DNA of 64,000 nucleotides, from the NCBI RefSeq assembly GCF_900105785.1, contig NZ_LT629799.1, forward strand, positions 2,356,001-2,420,000, in the 5' to 3' direction. The position numbers and the translations under genes are program-made. Under the pieces are notes generated by a model. The model had not been told where the DNA came from, ran no database searches, and saw only the letters and a program-made list of their open reading frames with translations. Below are positions 1 through 8,890 of the stretch, in pieces; positions within the stretch are counted from its first letter, which is position 1; each line of letters begins with the position of its first letter. This stretch comes from Microlunatus sagamiharensis (lineage in GTDB: Bacteria > Actinomycetota > Actinomycetes > Propionibacteriales > Propionibacteriaceae).

Positions 1-291
1 CCGGGCACCACGACGCAGTACGCCTACCGCGAGGCCGACCCGGCCGTGCTCGCCGCGGTCGACGCCATGGCCCGGCTGTGCGAGGAGCACGGCACGACCC
101 TCGCGACGGCGGCGCTGCAGGCCTCCGTGCGCGACCCGCGGGTCACGACCACGCTCGTCGGCCTCAGCTCCCCGGCCCGCCTGGACAGCCTGCTCGCCTC
201 CCTCGAGGAGGACCTGCCCGACGAGCTCTTCACCGGGCTCGAGGGGCTCCGTCCCGCCCCCGAGCACTGGCTGGAACCGCCGCGAGCCTGA
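1..291 (+). CDS. Aldo/keto reductase, C-terminal part only
   Basis: The frame is open from base 1, so only the last 96 codons are in the window; the catalytic Asp-Tyr-Lys-His part lies outside it. The visible end carries the late aldo/keto-reductase segment (an alanine-rich helix, then VRDPRVTTTLVGLSSPARLD), which in this family forms the last strand and the helix near the NADP(H) phosphate. The wording is closest to the L-fucose / D-threo-aldose 1-dehydrogenase branch, which would oxidise or reduce free sugars in the cytosol; that assignment is inference. The gene ends 54 bp before a GH1 beta-glucosidase on the same strand, so the two may form a sugar-use operon. Confidence 0.75.
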   Translation, partial: PGTTTQYAYREADPAVLAAVDAMARLCEEHGTTLATAALQASVRDPRVTTTLVGLSSPARLDSLLASLEEDLPDELFTGLEGLRPAPEHWLEPPRA

Positions 292-345
292 CCCCCGGCC
301 CGCGGCGCCCGCCGCGGGCACCCGCACCACCCGTAGGAGCACCTC

Positions 346-1722
346 ATGGCACACCCCGCCCTGCCCGCCGACTTCGTCTGGGGCACGGCCACCGCGTCGT
401 ACCAGATCGAGGGCGCGGTCGCCGAGGACGGCCGCGGCCCCAGCATCTGGGACACCTTCGCCCGGGTGCCGGGGGCCATCTCCGACGGCACGAACGGCGA
501 CCGCGCCGACGACCACTACCACCGCTACGCCGCCGACATCGCACTGATGGCCGAGCTCGGCTTCGGCGCGTACCGGTTCTCCGTCGCCTGGCCGCGCGTG
601 GTACCGACGGGCACCGGCGAGGTCAACCAGGCGAGCCTCGACTTCTACCGCCGCATCGCCGAGACCTGCCACGAGCACGGCATCACGCCGTGGGCCACGC
701 TCTACCACTGGGACCTCCCCCAGCCGCTGGAGGACCGCGGCGGCTGGCTGGTGCCGGAGACCGCGCAGGCGTTCGCGGAGTACGCGGCGCTGACCCACGA
801 GGCGCTCGGCGACGTCGTCTCGCACTGGATCACGCTCAACGAGCCGTGGTGCTCGGCGCTGCTGGGTTACGGCAACGGCGTGCACGCACCCGGGAAGCAG
901 GTCGGCAGCGACGCGCTCAAGGCCGCCCACCACCTGCTGCTCGGCCACGGGCTGGCGGTGCAGAAGATGCGGGCGAGCTCCCACGACTCGACCCTCGGCA
1001 TCACCCTGAACCTCTACTCCGTGCGCCCGGCCTCCGGCTCCGCGGCCGACGCCGAGGCCGCCCGGCGTACGGACGGCATGGGCAACCGCTTCTTCCTCGA
1101 CCCGGTGCTCCTCGGCTCGTACCCCGACGACGTGCTGGCCGACGCGGGCGTGCAGGAGTGGTTCGCCGAGCGCTCCGGCGACCTCGCGACGATCAACCAG
1201 CCGCTCGACTTCGTGGGGATCAACTACTACAGCCGCCACACCGCCGCGGCGCCCGAGGACGGGCGGTTCGCCGACCCGTCGATCCCGAGCGCGACGCCGG
1301 GCAGCGAGCGGGTCGTGCACGTCGACACGGGCGCGGACAAGACGTTCATGGGCTGGGAGGTGCACCCCGACGGCCTGCTCGACGTCGTCGCCATGGTCGC
1401 CGAGCGCTCGCCCGGCACGCCGGTCTACATCACCGAGAACGGTGCCGCGTACGACGACGTGGTCTCGCCGGACGGTTCGGTCGAGGACGAGGACCGGCGC
1501 CGCTACCTCGAGCTGCACGCGCAGGCGTGCGCCGACGCCGTCGCCGCCGGGCTGCCGCTGCGCGGCTACTTCGCGTGGAGCTTCCTCGACAACTGGGAGT
1601 GGGCCTTCGGCGAGAGCCGCCGCTTCGGCATCGTCCGCGTCGACTACGAGACCCAGGAGCGGACGGTGAAGCGCAGCGGGTGGTGGTTCCGTGACCTGCT
1701 CGCCGCGCAGCCGAAGGGCTGA
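346..1722 (+). CDS. GH1 family beta-glucosidase
   Basis: Retaining glycoside hydrolase of 458 residues, the normal GH1 length. It should release glucose (or another beta-linked sugar) from short beta-glucosides. The N-terminus has the GH1 signature FVWGTATASYQIEGA. The acid/base glutamate sits in TLNEP (about E166) and the nucleophile in YITENG (about E364). No signal peptide is visible, so the enzyme is probably cytosolic and acts on imported disaccharides. The ATG follows an AGGAG ribosome-binding site at a good distance. It is downstream of an aldo/keto reductase and convergent with a ROK regulator, which may control it, although no operator is visible in the short gap upstream. Substrate range cannot be read from sequence. 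Confidence 0.95.
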   Translation: MAHPALPADFVWGTATASYQIEGAVAEDGRGPSIWDTFARVPGAISDGTNGDRADDHYHRYAADIALMAELGFGAYRFSVAWPRVVPTGTGEVNQASLDFYRRIAETCHEHGITPWATLYHWDLPQPLEDRGGWLVPETAQAFAEYAALTHEALGDVVSHWITLNEPWCSALLGYGNGVHAPGKQVGSDALKAAHHLLLGHGLAVQKMRASSHDSTLGITLNLYSVRPASGSAADAEAARRTDGMGNRFFLDPVLLGSYPDDVLADAGVQEWFAERSGDLATINQPLDFVGINYYSRHTAAAPEDGRFADPSIPSATPGSERVVHVDTGADKTFMGWEVHPDGLLDVVAMVAERSPGTPVYITENGAAYDDVVSPDGSVEDEDRRRYLELHAQACADAVAAGLPLRGYFAWSFLDNWEWAFGESRRFGIVRVDYETQERTVKRSGWWFRDLLAAQPKG

Positions 1723-1735
1723 TCTCCCACCACCC

Positions 1736-1856
1736 GTACACCGGGTGCCCTCGCACCCCCTGCCGCTCCTCGCACCCCTTACGGCTCCTCGCACCCGGTC
1801 TGCCCGGTGCAGGGAGCGACAAGGGGTGCAGGGAGCGCCAGGGGTGCCGGGCGTAC
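1736..1856. repeat. Imperfect inverted repeat built of about 22-bp internal repeats
   Basis: The gap between the convergent GH1 and ROK genes is nearly all repeat. The left arm (1736-1795) has direct repeats of a GCACCCCTT-N-GCTCCTC unit; the right arm (1806-1856) reads as the complement of the same units (GGTGCAGGGAGCG, twice). An RNA from either strand could fold into one long hairpin, which suits a bidirectional terminator, but there is no T-run. It runs up to the last codon of the ROK gene. Confidence 0.6.
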
Positions 1857-1860
1857 GCCC

Positions 1861-3096
1861 TCAGCGGGCCAGGGCCAGGCGGCTCGAGGTCTGGTGCGGG
1901 GTGAGGCGGCTGTGCAGGACGAGGGTCGCGGCGCCGAGGGCGGCGGAGACGTCGCTGGACGCGGACAGGCTCACCGTCGTCGGGTGGACCGCGCGGACGA
2001 AGCTCAGGCGCTGCAGGTCCTCGCGGGCCTGGCGCAGGTAGATCTCCCCCGCCGCGGCGAAGCCGGGCCCGGCCAGGATGATCCGGCCGAGGTCGAGCAG
2101 GTTGGTGACCGAGACGAGCGCACGGGCCAGGTGCCTCGCCGACTCCTCGATCACCGGGAGGGCCTCGGCGTGACCGGCGGCGGCGGCCCGCGCCACCCGG
2201 TCGGAGTCCTCGCGCACCGTGCCCTCCTCCCCGTGCAGGCCCAGCTCCCCGGCGAGGCCGCGCTCGATGGCGAGGGCCACGATCCGCCGCGGCGCGGCCA
2301 GCACCTCCAGGCACCCGCGGCTGCCGCACCAGCAGGGCGGCCCGTCGATGTCGAGGACCAGGTGGCCGATCTCGCCCACGTTGGACGACGCGCCGCGGTA
2401 GACGTCGCCGCCGGTGACGAGGCCGAGCCCGAAGCCCGTGGCCAGGTAGACCGTGGCGAAGTCGGCCGACGCGGGGATGCGCCCCACCCAGTACTCGCCG
2501 ATCGCCGCGCAGGTCGAGTCGTTCTCGACGACGACCGGGAGCCCGGTCGCGCTGCTCAGCGCGTCCTCGATGTCGAAGAGCTCCCAGTCGGAGGCGTTCG
2601 GGTTGCTGCGCAGCACGCGGTGGGCGCTGTCCTGGCGCCCCGCCGCGGCGACCCCGACGCCCATCAGCGAGGCGCGGTCCACGCCGGCGGACGACACGAG
2701 GTCGTCCAGCTCCGCGGCCAGCCGCGGCACGACGTCGCCGGGCGCGGCCATCCCGATGCCCTCGCCGTCGGCCCGGGCGACGACGGTCCCGCCGAGGTCG
2801 GTGACCACGTACGTCACGCGGGCGAAGTCGAGCGCGACCCCGGCCGCGTGCCGCGAGCCCGCGTTGAGCTGGAGCAGGGTGCGCCGCTTGCCGCCCGTGC
2901 GGTCGCCCGTCCCGATCTCGGCGACGAGGCCGTCGGTGAGCATCTGGCGCACGATGCGCGAGATCGACGCCTCGGTGAGCCCGGAGAGGTCGGCCAGCTC
3001 GACGCGGCTCACCACCCCGCCCGAGCGGATGAGGTCGAGGATCGCGCTGTGGGTCTGGGCGGCCGTCACGCCGCGCAGGGGTTTCGACACGGTCAC
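1861..3096 (-). CDS. ROK family transcriptional regulator
   Basis: 411 residues. Residues 1-70 form a winged helix-turn-helix (SRVELADLSGLTEASISRIVRQML), followed by a ROK sugar-kinase-like domain. The zinc motif CWCGSRGCLE is present near residue 255. The N-terminal DNA-binding domain and total length mark a regulator of the XylR/NagC type rather than a sugar kinase. It probably senses a sugar and represses sugar genes; the neighbouring GH1 glucosidase is the obvious candidate target. The GTG start lies exactly 6 bp after TAAAGT (3103-3108, minus strand), so the mRNA is probably leaderless. The following 3109-3125 stretch (complement of TTAACCTGTGG) is unusually AT-rich for this genome and may hold an operator. 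Confidence 0.9.
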   Translation of the reverse strand: MTVSKPLRGVTAAQTHSAILDLIRSGGVVSRVELADLSGLTEASISRIVRQMLTDGLVAEIGTGDRTGGKRRTLLQLNAGSRHAAGVALDFARVTYVVTDLGGTVVARADGEGIGMAAPGDVVPRLAAELDDLVSSAGVDRASLMGVGVAAAGRQDSAHRVLRSNPNASDWELFDIEDALSSATGLPVVVENDSTCAAIGEYWVGRIPASADFATVYLATGFGLGLVTGGDVYRGASSNVGEIGHLVLDIDGPPCWCGSRGCLEVLAAPRRIVALAIERGLAGELGLHGEEGTVREDSDRVARAAAAGHAEALPVIEESARHLARALVSVTNLLDLGRIILAGPGFAAAGEIYLRQAREDLQRLSFVRAVHPTTVSLSASSDVSAALGAATLVLHSRLTPHQTSSRLALAR

Positions 3097-3102
3097 CTCG
3101 GA

Positions 3103-3108
3103 ACTTTA
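3103..3108 (-). promoter_or_regulatory. -10 element of the ROK gene (leaderless layout)
   Basis: TAAAGT on the minus strand, 6 bp before the GTG at 3096. Transcription would start at or next to the start codon. No clear -35 box is seen. Confidence 0.5.
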
Positions 3109-3223
3109 TTCCACAGGTTAAGGAACCACCTCGGGCACGAGATACCCCTGGGAGCGACGAGGGACGTCCTCGCCGGCGGACCCCTTGTGGAGCGTACGGG
3201 CTCCGGAGTAAGTTCTCGCGCTT

Positions 3224-4030
3224 GTGCGTGCGACCGCGAGGACCTACGCCAGGCTGCTGGCCGCGGGCTTCCGGCGCGGGTCGGCCTACCCCCTCGCCGC
3301 GCTCGGCGGGCTGGTCGCGAACGCGACGTTCGGGCTGCTCAAGGTCGGCATCCTCTTCGCCACGCTCGACGCGGCGGGCGGTGAGCTGAACGGCTACGAC
3401 GTGGGCGCGATGAGCGCGTACATCTGGCTGAGCCAGGGCCTGCTCGGCTCGGTGAACCTGTACGGGCGCACCGACGTCGCCGAGCGCATCAAGAACGGCG
3501 ACATCGCCGTCGACTTCGCCCGGCCGCTCGACGTGCAGGCGGCGAGCATCGCCCTCGAGGTCGGCAGCCGGCTGTTCGCCCTGCTCCCCCGCGGCCTGCC
3601 GTCGGTGCTCATCGGCGTCCTGCTCGTGGGGATGAGCATGCCGACGACGCCGCTGCCCTACCTCCTCGGCGCCCTCAGCGTGCTGCTCGGGATCACGCTG
3701 TCGTGCACCACGGTCTACCTCGTCGCCGCGTCGCGCTTCTGGCTCGTCGAGGGCCGGGGCCTGGAGATCCTCTACATGGTCGCGTCGGGCTTCCTCGCCG
3801 GGCTGTTCGTGCCGGTCCCGCTCTTCCCCGGCTGGCTGCGCACCCTCGCCTCGGCCACGCCCTTCCCGTCGATGCTGCAGCACCCGGTCGACGTCCTCTC
3901 CGGACGCGTCGACCTCGCCACCTCGCTCGGCCTGGTGGCCGTGCAGGCGGCGTGGCTCGTGGTGACGGCCGCGCTCGGGGCCGTGCTCACGCGCGCCGGC
4001 CGCGTACGGCTGGAGGTGCAGGGCGGATGA
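3224..4030 (+). CDS. ABC-2 type exporter permease, first subunit
   Basis: 268-residue integral membrane protein with about six hydrophobic segments, matching the DUF990/ABC-2 permeases annotated as uncharacterised ABC export permeases. It should form a heterodimeric channel with the next gene, driven by the ATPase after that. The cargo is unknown; relatives are linked to drug or lipid export. Start GTG at 3224; a TAAGTT hexamer lies 9 bp upstream, giving a leader of only a few bases at most. The stop overlaps the next start (ATGA at 4027-4030), so translation of the three genes is coupled. Confidence 0.85.
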   Translation: MRATARTYARLLAAGFRRGSAYPLAALGGLVANATFGLLKVGILFATLDAAGGELNGYDVGAMSAYIWLSQGLLGSVNLYGRTDVAERIKNGDIAVDFARPLDVQAASIALEVGSRLFALLPRGLPSVLIGVLLVGMSMPTTPLPYLLGALSVLLGITLSCTTVYLVAASRFWLVEGRGLEILYMVASGFLAGLFVPVPLFPGWLRTLASATPFPSMLQHPVDVLSGRVDLATSLGLVAVQAAWLVVTAALGAVLTRAGRVRLEVQGG

Positions 4031-4842
4031 GGGGCACCCTGGCCGCACGCACCGCCCCCTACCGCGCCGTGCTCGCGTCGCGGGTCCGCGCGCAGCGCAG
4101 CTATCGCGCGTCGTTCCGCATGGACCTGCTCGGCTCGCTGCTCGTCGGGCTGGTCGAGCTCGCCGAGGTCTGGGTGCTCTTCCACGGCGTCGGGCGCATC
4201 GGCGGGCTCGACCTCGGCCAGGTGCTCCTGGTCTTCGGGCTGGCCGACGTCGCGTACTCGGTCGCCGACCTGCTCGTCGGCCACTGCGACGGGCTCGCCG
4301 GCTTCGTCCGCCGCGGCACCTTCGACGTCTTCTACCTCCGCCCGCAGCCGCTGCTGCTCCAGCTCGTCACCAGCGACATCAGCCTGCGGCGGCTGGCCCG
4401 CGCGGCGGTCGGGATCGCCGCGCTCGTGACCGGGCTCGTGGTCAACGACGTGGCCCTCACCCCGGTCGCCGTCGGGCTGCTGGTGCTCGCCCTGGTCAGC
4501 GGGATCGCGGTCTCCTCGGCGATGTTCGTGCTGGCCGCCGGCGTGCAGTTCTTCGTCGTCGACGGCGCGGAGCTGACCAACGCCTTCGTCTACGGTGGCC
4601 GCTACGCCTCGACCCAGCCGGCCAGCGTCTGGTCACGTCCGGTCAAGGCGGCGTTCGTCTTCCTCTTCCCGGTCGCCTTCACCGGCTACCTGCCCGTCGT
4701 GACGCTGCTCGGCCTGCCCGGCACCGACTGGCTGCCCGCCTGGCTCGGCTGGTGCGCGCCGCTGGCCGCGGTGTGGGCGTGGGGGCTGGCCCTGCTGTCC
4801 TGGCGGGTCGGCGTACGGCACTACCAGGGAGGTGGCGGCTGA
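4027..4842 (+). CDS. ABC-2 type exporter permease, second subunit
   Basis: 271 residues, about six membrane segments, same fold as the preceding permease (ABC-2 family). The start was placed at the ATG overlapping the upstream stop. The frame stays open far upstream, but that region is the preceding gene read out of frame. Paired half-channels with one ATPase are the usual arrangement of this family. The stop overlaps the ATPase start as TGATG (4840-4844). Confidence 0.85.
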   Translation: MRGTLAARTAPYRAVLASRVRAQRSYRASFRMDLLGSLLVGLVELAEVWVLFHGVGRIGGLDLGQVLLVFGLADVAYSVADLLVGHCDGLAGFVRRGTFDVFYLRPQPLLLQLVTSDISLRRLARAAVGIAALVTGLVVNDVALTPVAVGLLVLALVSGIAVSSAMFVLAAGVQFFVVDGAELTNAFVYGGRYASTQPASVWSRPVKAAFVFLFPVAFTGYLPVVTLLGLPGTDWLPAWLGWCAPLAAVWAWGLALLSWRVGVRHYQGGGG

Positions 4843-5804
4843 TGACCGAGCCGGACGCGGTGATCGAGAGCCACGGCCTCGGGCGCGACTTTCGGGTGCG
4901 CGACGGCCTCCGGCGGCGGACCGTGGTCGCCGTCGACGACCTGACCGTGCGGGTCGGGGCGGGCGAGGCGGTCGGCTACATCGGCGCGAACGGCGCCGGC
5001 AAGTCCACGACGATCAAGATGCTCGTCGGCATCCTCGTGCCGACCCGCGGCTCGGTGCGCACCTGCGGCCACGACCCCGTCCACGACCGCCGCCGGCTGG
5101 TCCGGCAGGTCGGCGTGGTCTTCGGGCAGCGCTCGCAGCTGTGGTGGGACCTCCCGGTGCGCGAGTCGTTCCGGATCCTGGCCTCGATCCACGCCCTCGG
5201 CGCGGTGCGCGAGCGCGAGCGGACCGACGAGCTCGTCGAGCGCCTCGAGATGGGCGCGTACTGGTCGACGCCCGTGCGCCAGCTGTCGCTCGGCCAGCGG
5301 ATGCGCGCCGAGGTCGCGGCGGCGCTGCTGCACGCGCCCCGGCTCGTCGTGCTCGACGAGCCGACCATCGGGCTCGACGTGCTGTCCAAGCAGCGGCTGC
5401 GCGAGTTCCTCGTGGCCGAGCGGCGCACGCACGGCACGACGCTGCTGCTCACCACCCACGACATGGGCGACGTCGAGCGGCTCTGCGACCGGGTGCTGCT
5501 CGTCGACCGCGGCCGGCTCGCGTACGAGGGCACGCTCGCCGGGCTCTCGCGCACCGTCGGCGCGGAGCGGGTGCTGGTGGTGGACCTGGCGGAGCCGGGG
5601 GCGGACCTGGTGACGGTTCCGGGGGCGCGGCACCTCGGGAGCGAGGCGGGCGGGCTGCGCCAGCGGCTGGCGTTCGACGCCGAGGTCACGACCGCGGCCA
5701 AGGTCCTCGCCGCCGTCGCCGAGCACGCCGAGGTGGTCGACCTCTCGGTCGAGGAGCCCGACGTCGAGGACGTCGTCCGACGGGTCTACGCGGCGCGCCG
5801 CTGA
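4842..5804 (+). CDS. ABC exporter ATP-binding protein
   Basis: 320-residue ATPase that powers the two permeases just upstream. Walker A is GANGAGKST (about residues 49-57), the signature is the degenerate LSLGQ (about 150), Walker B is VVLDEPTIGLD, and the H-loop is TTHDMGD. The C-terminal 70 residues form a small extra domain as in drug/lipid exporters of the DrrA/CcmA type. The start overlaps the upstream stop, so all three subunits are probably made in fixed ratio. The gene is convergent with rsmE; the 31-bp gap has no obvious terminator. Confidence 0.93.
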   Translation: MTEPDAVIESHGLGRDFRVRDGLRRRTVVAVDDLTVRVGAGEAVGYIGANGAGKSTTIKMLVGILVPTRGSVRTCGHDPVHDRRRLVRQVGVVFGQRSQLWWDLPVRESFRILASIHALGAVRERERTDELVERLEMGAYWSTPVRQLSLGQRMRAEVAAALLHAPRLVVLDEPTIGLDVLSKQRLREFLVAERRTHGTTLLLTTHDMGDVERLCDRVLLVDRGRLAYEGTLAGLSRTVGAERVLVVDLAEPGADLVTVPGARHLGSEAGGLRQRLAFDAEVTTAAKVLAAVAEHAEVVDLSVEEPDVEDVVRRVYAARR

Positions 5805-5835
5805 GGTCCGCACAGGCTCGAGGAGCGTCCCGCGG

Positions 5836-6567
5836 CTAGCGGTTGAGCAGCGCCGCGAGCGCGACCACCCCGGCGGTGGAGGTGCGCAGGACGTGGTCGC
5901 CGACGCGGACGGTCCGCGCGCCGGCCTCGTCGAACGCCGCCAGCTCCTCGGGGCTGATGCCGCCCTCGGGCCCGACGACGACCACGACCTCGCCGGCGGC
6001 GGGGAGCGGGACCTCGGCGATCGGGGCGCTGGCGTCCTCGTGGAGCACGAGCGCCAGGTCGGCGGCGGCCAGGCGGGCGGCGAGCGCCTTGGTGCCCACC
6101 GGGTCCGACACGAGCGGGACGCGGAGCCGGCGCGACTGCTTGGCCGCCTCCCGGGCCGTGCTGCGCCAGCGACCGAGACCGCGCTCGACGCGGTCGGCCG
6201 ACCAGCGCGCGACCGAGCGCGACGCCTGCCACGGGACGACCTCGTCGACGCCGACCTCGGTCAGCATCTCGACGGCGAGCTCGGCCCGGTCGCCCTTGGC
6301 CAGCGCCTGCGCGACGACGAGGCGTACGGGACGGGCGGTCTCGGTGAGCACCTCGGTGACCCGGACCCGCAGACCCGCCTTGCTCGCCTCCACGACCTCG
6401 CCACGGACCCCGCCCCCGGAACCGTCGGCGACGAGCACGCGCTCGCCCGCCCGCAGGCGCCGGACGGCGACCGCGTGGTGCCCCTCGGACCCGTCGACCA
6501 GCACCTCGCCGCCGACCTGCGGCGAGGTCGAGGCCAGGCTCTCCAGGAGGAAGAGCGCGTCGGTCAC
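5836..6567 (-). CDS. rsmE: 16S rRNA (uracil-1498-N3)-methyltransferase
   Basis: 243 residues, RsmE family (SPOUT fold, knotted SAM site). It methylates U1498 of 16S rRNA in the assembled small subunit. Visible features are the N-terminal PUA-like part with GHHAVAVRRLRAGERV and the C-terminal SAM-binding segments VVVVGPEGGISPEEL and HVLRTSTAGVVALA. It lies 7 bp after dnaJ on the same strand, so it is very probably the third gene of the hrcA-dnaJ-rsmE unit, a common actinobacterial order, and may share heat-shock control. Confidence 0.94.
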   Translation of the reverse strand: MTDALFLLESLASTSPQVGGEVLVDGSEGHHAVAVRRLRAGERVLVADGSGGGVRGEVVEASKAGLRVRVTEVLTETARPVRLVVAQALAKGDRAELAVEMLTEVGVDEVVPWQASRSVARWSADRVERGLGRWRSTAREAAKQSRRLRVPLVSDPVGTKALAARLAAADLALVLHEDASAPIAEVPLPAAGEVVVVVGPEGGISPEELAAFDEAGARTVRVGDHVLRTSTAGVVALAALLNR

Positions 6568-6574
6568 CCGCGCG

Positions 6575-7744
6575 TCACTGCCCGGCGAAGGCGTCGCGCA
6601 GGCGGCCGAAGACGCCGCGGCCCTGCTTCTGCACCGTCACCTCGGGCCCGGTCTCCTCACGGAGCTCGGCGAGCTGGCGGAGCAGGTCGCGCTGCTCGTC
6701 GTCCAGGCGCGTGGGCGTCTGCACCAGCAGGGTGACGCCGAGGTCGCCGCGGCCGTTGGACCGCAGGCGCGGGACGCCCCAGCCCTCGAGGGCGACGCGG
6801 GTGCCCGACTGGGTGCCGGCCGGGACGCTGACGTGCACGTCGCGGTCCTCGTCGTCGGTGTCGGCCAGGTCGGCCTCGAGCGTCTGGACCGTGACCTCGG
6901 TGCCGAGCGCGGCCGCGGTCATGGGGATGCGCACCGTCACCTCGAGGTCGTCGCCCTCGCGACGGAACACCTCGTGCGGCGCGACGGCCAGCTCGACGTA
7001 GAGGTCGCCGGCCGGGCCGCCGCCGGGGCCGACCTCGCCGTGGGCGGAGAGGTGGATCCGGTTGCCGGTGCTGACGCCGGCCGGGATCTTGACGTTGATC
7101 GTGCGGGCCGAGCGGACGCGGCCGTCGCCGGAGCACTCGGGGCACGGGTCGGGGATGACCGAGCCGTAGCCGCCGCAGGTCGGGCAGGGCTGCGTCGTGC
7201 GGATGTCGCCGAGGAAGGAGCGCTGGACGTGCGTCACGTCGCCCTGGCCGTGGCAGGTGCGGCAGGTGACGGGCTCGGAACCCTCCTGCGCCCCGGACCC
7301 CTTGCAGAGCGGGCACAGCACGGCCGTGTCGACCCGCAGCGGCTTGGTGACGCCGAACGCCGCCTCCGCCAGCTCGAGGTCGAGCCGGACGAGCGCGTCC
7401 TGGCCGCGGCGCACGCGCGAGCGCGGGCCGCGGCTGGTCTGCCCGCCGAACATCGCGTCGACGAGGTTGCCGAAGTCGAAGCCGCCCTGGCCGCCGAAGT
7501 TGCCGGCGAACCCGCCGCCCATGCCCCCGCCCAGCGGGTCGGCGCCGCGGTCGTAGAGGTCCTTCTTCTTCGGGTCGGCGAGGACCTCGTACGCCTCGGC
7601 CACCGCCTTGAAGCGGTCGCCCGCGTCCGGCTCGGTGGCGACGTCGGGGTGGAGCTTCATCGCGAGCTGGCGGTAGGCCTTCTTGATCTGCTCGGGCGAC
7701 GCGTCGCGGGAGACGCCGAGCGTCTCGTAGTAGTCAGCAGCCAT
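6575..7744 (-). CDS. dnaJ: Chaperone protein DnaJ (DnaJ2 type)
   Basis: 389 residues with all parts of a type I J-protein. The J domain (1-70) has the HPD that stimulates DnaK ATPase. A short glycine/phenylalanine-rich stretch follows, then four zinc-binding repeats [24 protein letters not shown] and CPECSGDG, and the C-terminal substrate-binding domains. It presents unfolded proteins to DnaK in the cytosol. Its place after hrcA marks it as the second DnaJ of actinobacteria, separate from the dnaK-grpE-dnaJ locus, which is not in this window. Expression should follow the CIRCE operator upstream of hrcA. Confidence 0.96.
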   Translation of the reverse strand: MAADYYETLGVSRDASPEQIKKAYRQLAMKLHPDVATEPDAGDRFKAVAEAYEVLADPKKKDLYDRGADPLGGGMGGGFAGNFGGQGGFDFGNLVDAMFGGQTSRGPRSRVRRGQDALVRLDLELAEAAFGVTKPLRVDTAVLCPLCKGSGAQEGSEPVTCRTCHGQGDVTHVQRSFLGDIRTTQPCPTCGGYGSVIPDPCPECSGDGRVRSARTINVKIPAGVSTGNRIHLSAHGEVGPGGGPAGDLYVELAVAPHEVFRREGDDLEVTVRIPMTAAALGTEVTVQTLEADLADTDDEDRDVHVSVPAGTQSGTRVALEGWGVPRLRSNGRGDLGVTLLVQTPTRLDDEQRDLLRQLAELREETGPEVTVQKQGRGVFGRLRDAFAGQ

Positions 7745-7793
7745 GTCTGGGGTGGGTCATCCTTGCTCGAGGTACGCGATCAGGTGTGCGTGA

Positions 7794-8789
7794 TCAGGGT
7801 TGCGCGAGGAAGCGGCCGACGTAGCGCGCGACCGCGCGCACGGAGGCCATCGTCGAGGGGTAGTCCATGCGGGTCGGCCCGACGACCCCGAGGGTGGCAC
7901 GGCTGCCGTAGCCGCTGGCGACGACCGAGGTCGTCTGGAGCTCCTTCACCGGGTTCTCCTGCCCGATCCGGACGGTGACGCCGTCGGCCGTGGCCTCGCC
8001 GAGCAGGGTGAGCAGCACGACCTGCTCCTCCAGCGCCTCGAGCACGGGCTTCATGCTGCTCGGGTCGGCGCCGTAGCGGGTGAGGTAAGGCATCCCGCCG
8101 ATCACCATGCGGGTCGAGGTCTCGCTGCCGAGCATCTCCAGCAGGGCGGCCACCACGGTGCGCCCGAGCGGCAGCGTCTCCGCTGGGAGCGCATCGAGCA
8201 GCGCCGGGAGCGCGGAGCCGGCCTCGACCGGCGTCCGCCCGGCGGCGGCCGCGTTGAGCGCCGTCCGCAGGTCGCCCAGACCGGTCTCCTCGACCTCGGG
8301 CACCTCGAGGGAGCGCTGCTCGACGCGCCCGGTGGAGGTGATGAGCACCAGCAACAGCCGGGTCGACGACAGCGACACGAGCTCGACGTGGCGGACCGTG
8401 GAGGTGCTCAGCGTCGGGTACTGCACGATCGCGACCTGCTGCGTCGCCTGGGCGAGGAGCCGGACGGTGCGCAGCAGGATGTCGTCGAGGTCGAGCGCCC
8501 CGGACAGGAAGGTCTGGATCGCGCGCTGCTCGGCGCTGGAGAGCGGCTTGACCTGCCCGAGCCGGTCGACGAAGAGCCGGTAGCCCTTGTCGGTGGGGAT
8601 GCGCCCCGCGCTGGTGTGGGGCTGCGTGATGTAGCCCTCCTCCTCCAGCGCGGCCATGTCGTTGCGGACCGTCGCCGGGGAGACGCCGAGGTCGTGCTTG
8701 TCGACCAGCGCCTTGGACCCGACCGGCTCCTTGCTGGAGACGTAGTCGGTGACGATGGCCCGGAGCACCTGCAGCTTGCGGTCGTCCAT
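7794..8789 (-). CDS. hrcA: Heat-inducible transcription repressor HrcA
   Basis: 331 residues. The N-terminal winged helix starts [17 protein letters not shown] and includes [18 protein letters not shown]; a GAF-like domain follows. The frame is open for 24 more codons, but the ATG at 8789 is the conserved start. HrcA binds CIRCE as a dimer and represses chaperone genes until GroEL is occupied by unfolded protein. A CIRCE element lies 66 bp upstream, so the gene is autoregulated. The frame ends 49 bp before dnaJ. Confidence 0.96.
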   Translation of the reverse strand: MDDRKLQVLRAIVTDYVSSKEPVGSKALVDKHDLGVSPATVRNDMAALEEEGYITQPHTSAGRIPTDKGYRLFVDRLGQVKPLSSAEQRAIQTFLSGALDLDDILLRTVRLLAQATQQVAIVQYPTLSTSTVRHVELVSLSSTRLLLVLITSTGRVEQRSLEVPEVEETGLGDLRTALNAAAAGRTPVEAGSALPALLDALPAETLPLGRTVVAALLEMLGSETSTRMVIGGMPYLTRYGADPSSMKPVLEALEEQVVLLTLLGEATADGVTVRIGQENPVKELQTTSVVASGYGSRATLGVVGPTRMDYPSTMASVRAVARYVGRFLAQP

Positions 8790-8854
8790 GCTCGCTCCAC
8801 CACCCCTTCGCCTGCTGTCGCTCGAGTCGCCGCCGTCGTACGCGCGCGAGGCCC

Positions 8855-8881
8855 TTGGCACTCGCGTGCGGTGAGTGCCAG
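8855..8881. promoter_or_regulatory. CIRCE operator (HrcA binding site)
   Basis: TTGGCACTC, a 9-base spacer, then GAGTGCCAG: the standard 9-9-9 inverted repeat, one position away from perfect symmetry. It sits between hrcA (minus) and the MBL-fold gene (plus). The minus-strand -10 TACACT (8880-8885) overlaps its right edge and puts the hrcA start inside the element, the usual repression geometry. Confidence 0.93.
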
Positions 8882-8885
8882 TGTA
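8880..8885 (-). promoter_or_regulatory. -10 element of the hrcA-dnaJ-rsmE operon
   Basis: TACACT on the minus strand. The start site expected 6-7 bases downstream falls within CIRCE. On the opposite strand CAGTGT (8879-8884) is placed 6 bp before the GTG of the divergent MBL gene, so two promoters may overlap here. Confidence 0.45.
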
Positions 8886-8890
8886 GTGCC

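Noticed and set aside
1861-3096. ROK protein as glucokinase
   Set aside because: A clear N-terminal winged helix and 411-residue length mark it as a regulator.
1430-4048. Very long open frames opposite to real genes, such as the 872-codon frame here
   Set aside because: They are rich in Arg, Pro, Ala and Gly, cover several well-identified genes on other frames, and have no start signals; they come from the high GC content.
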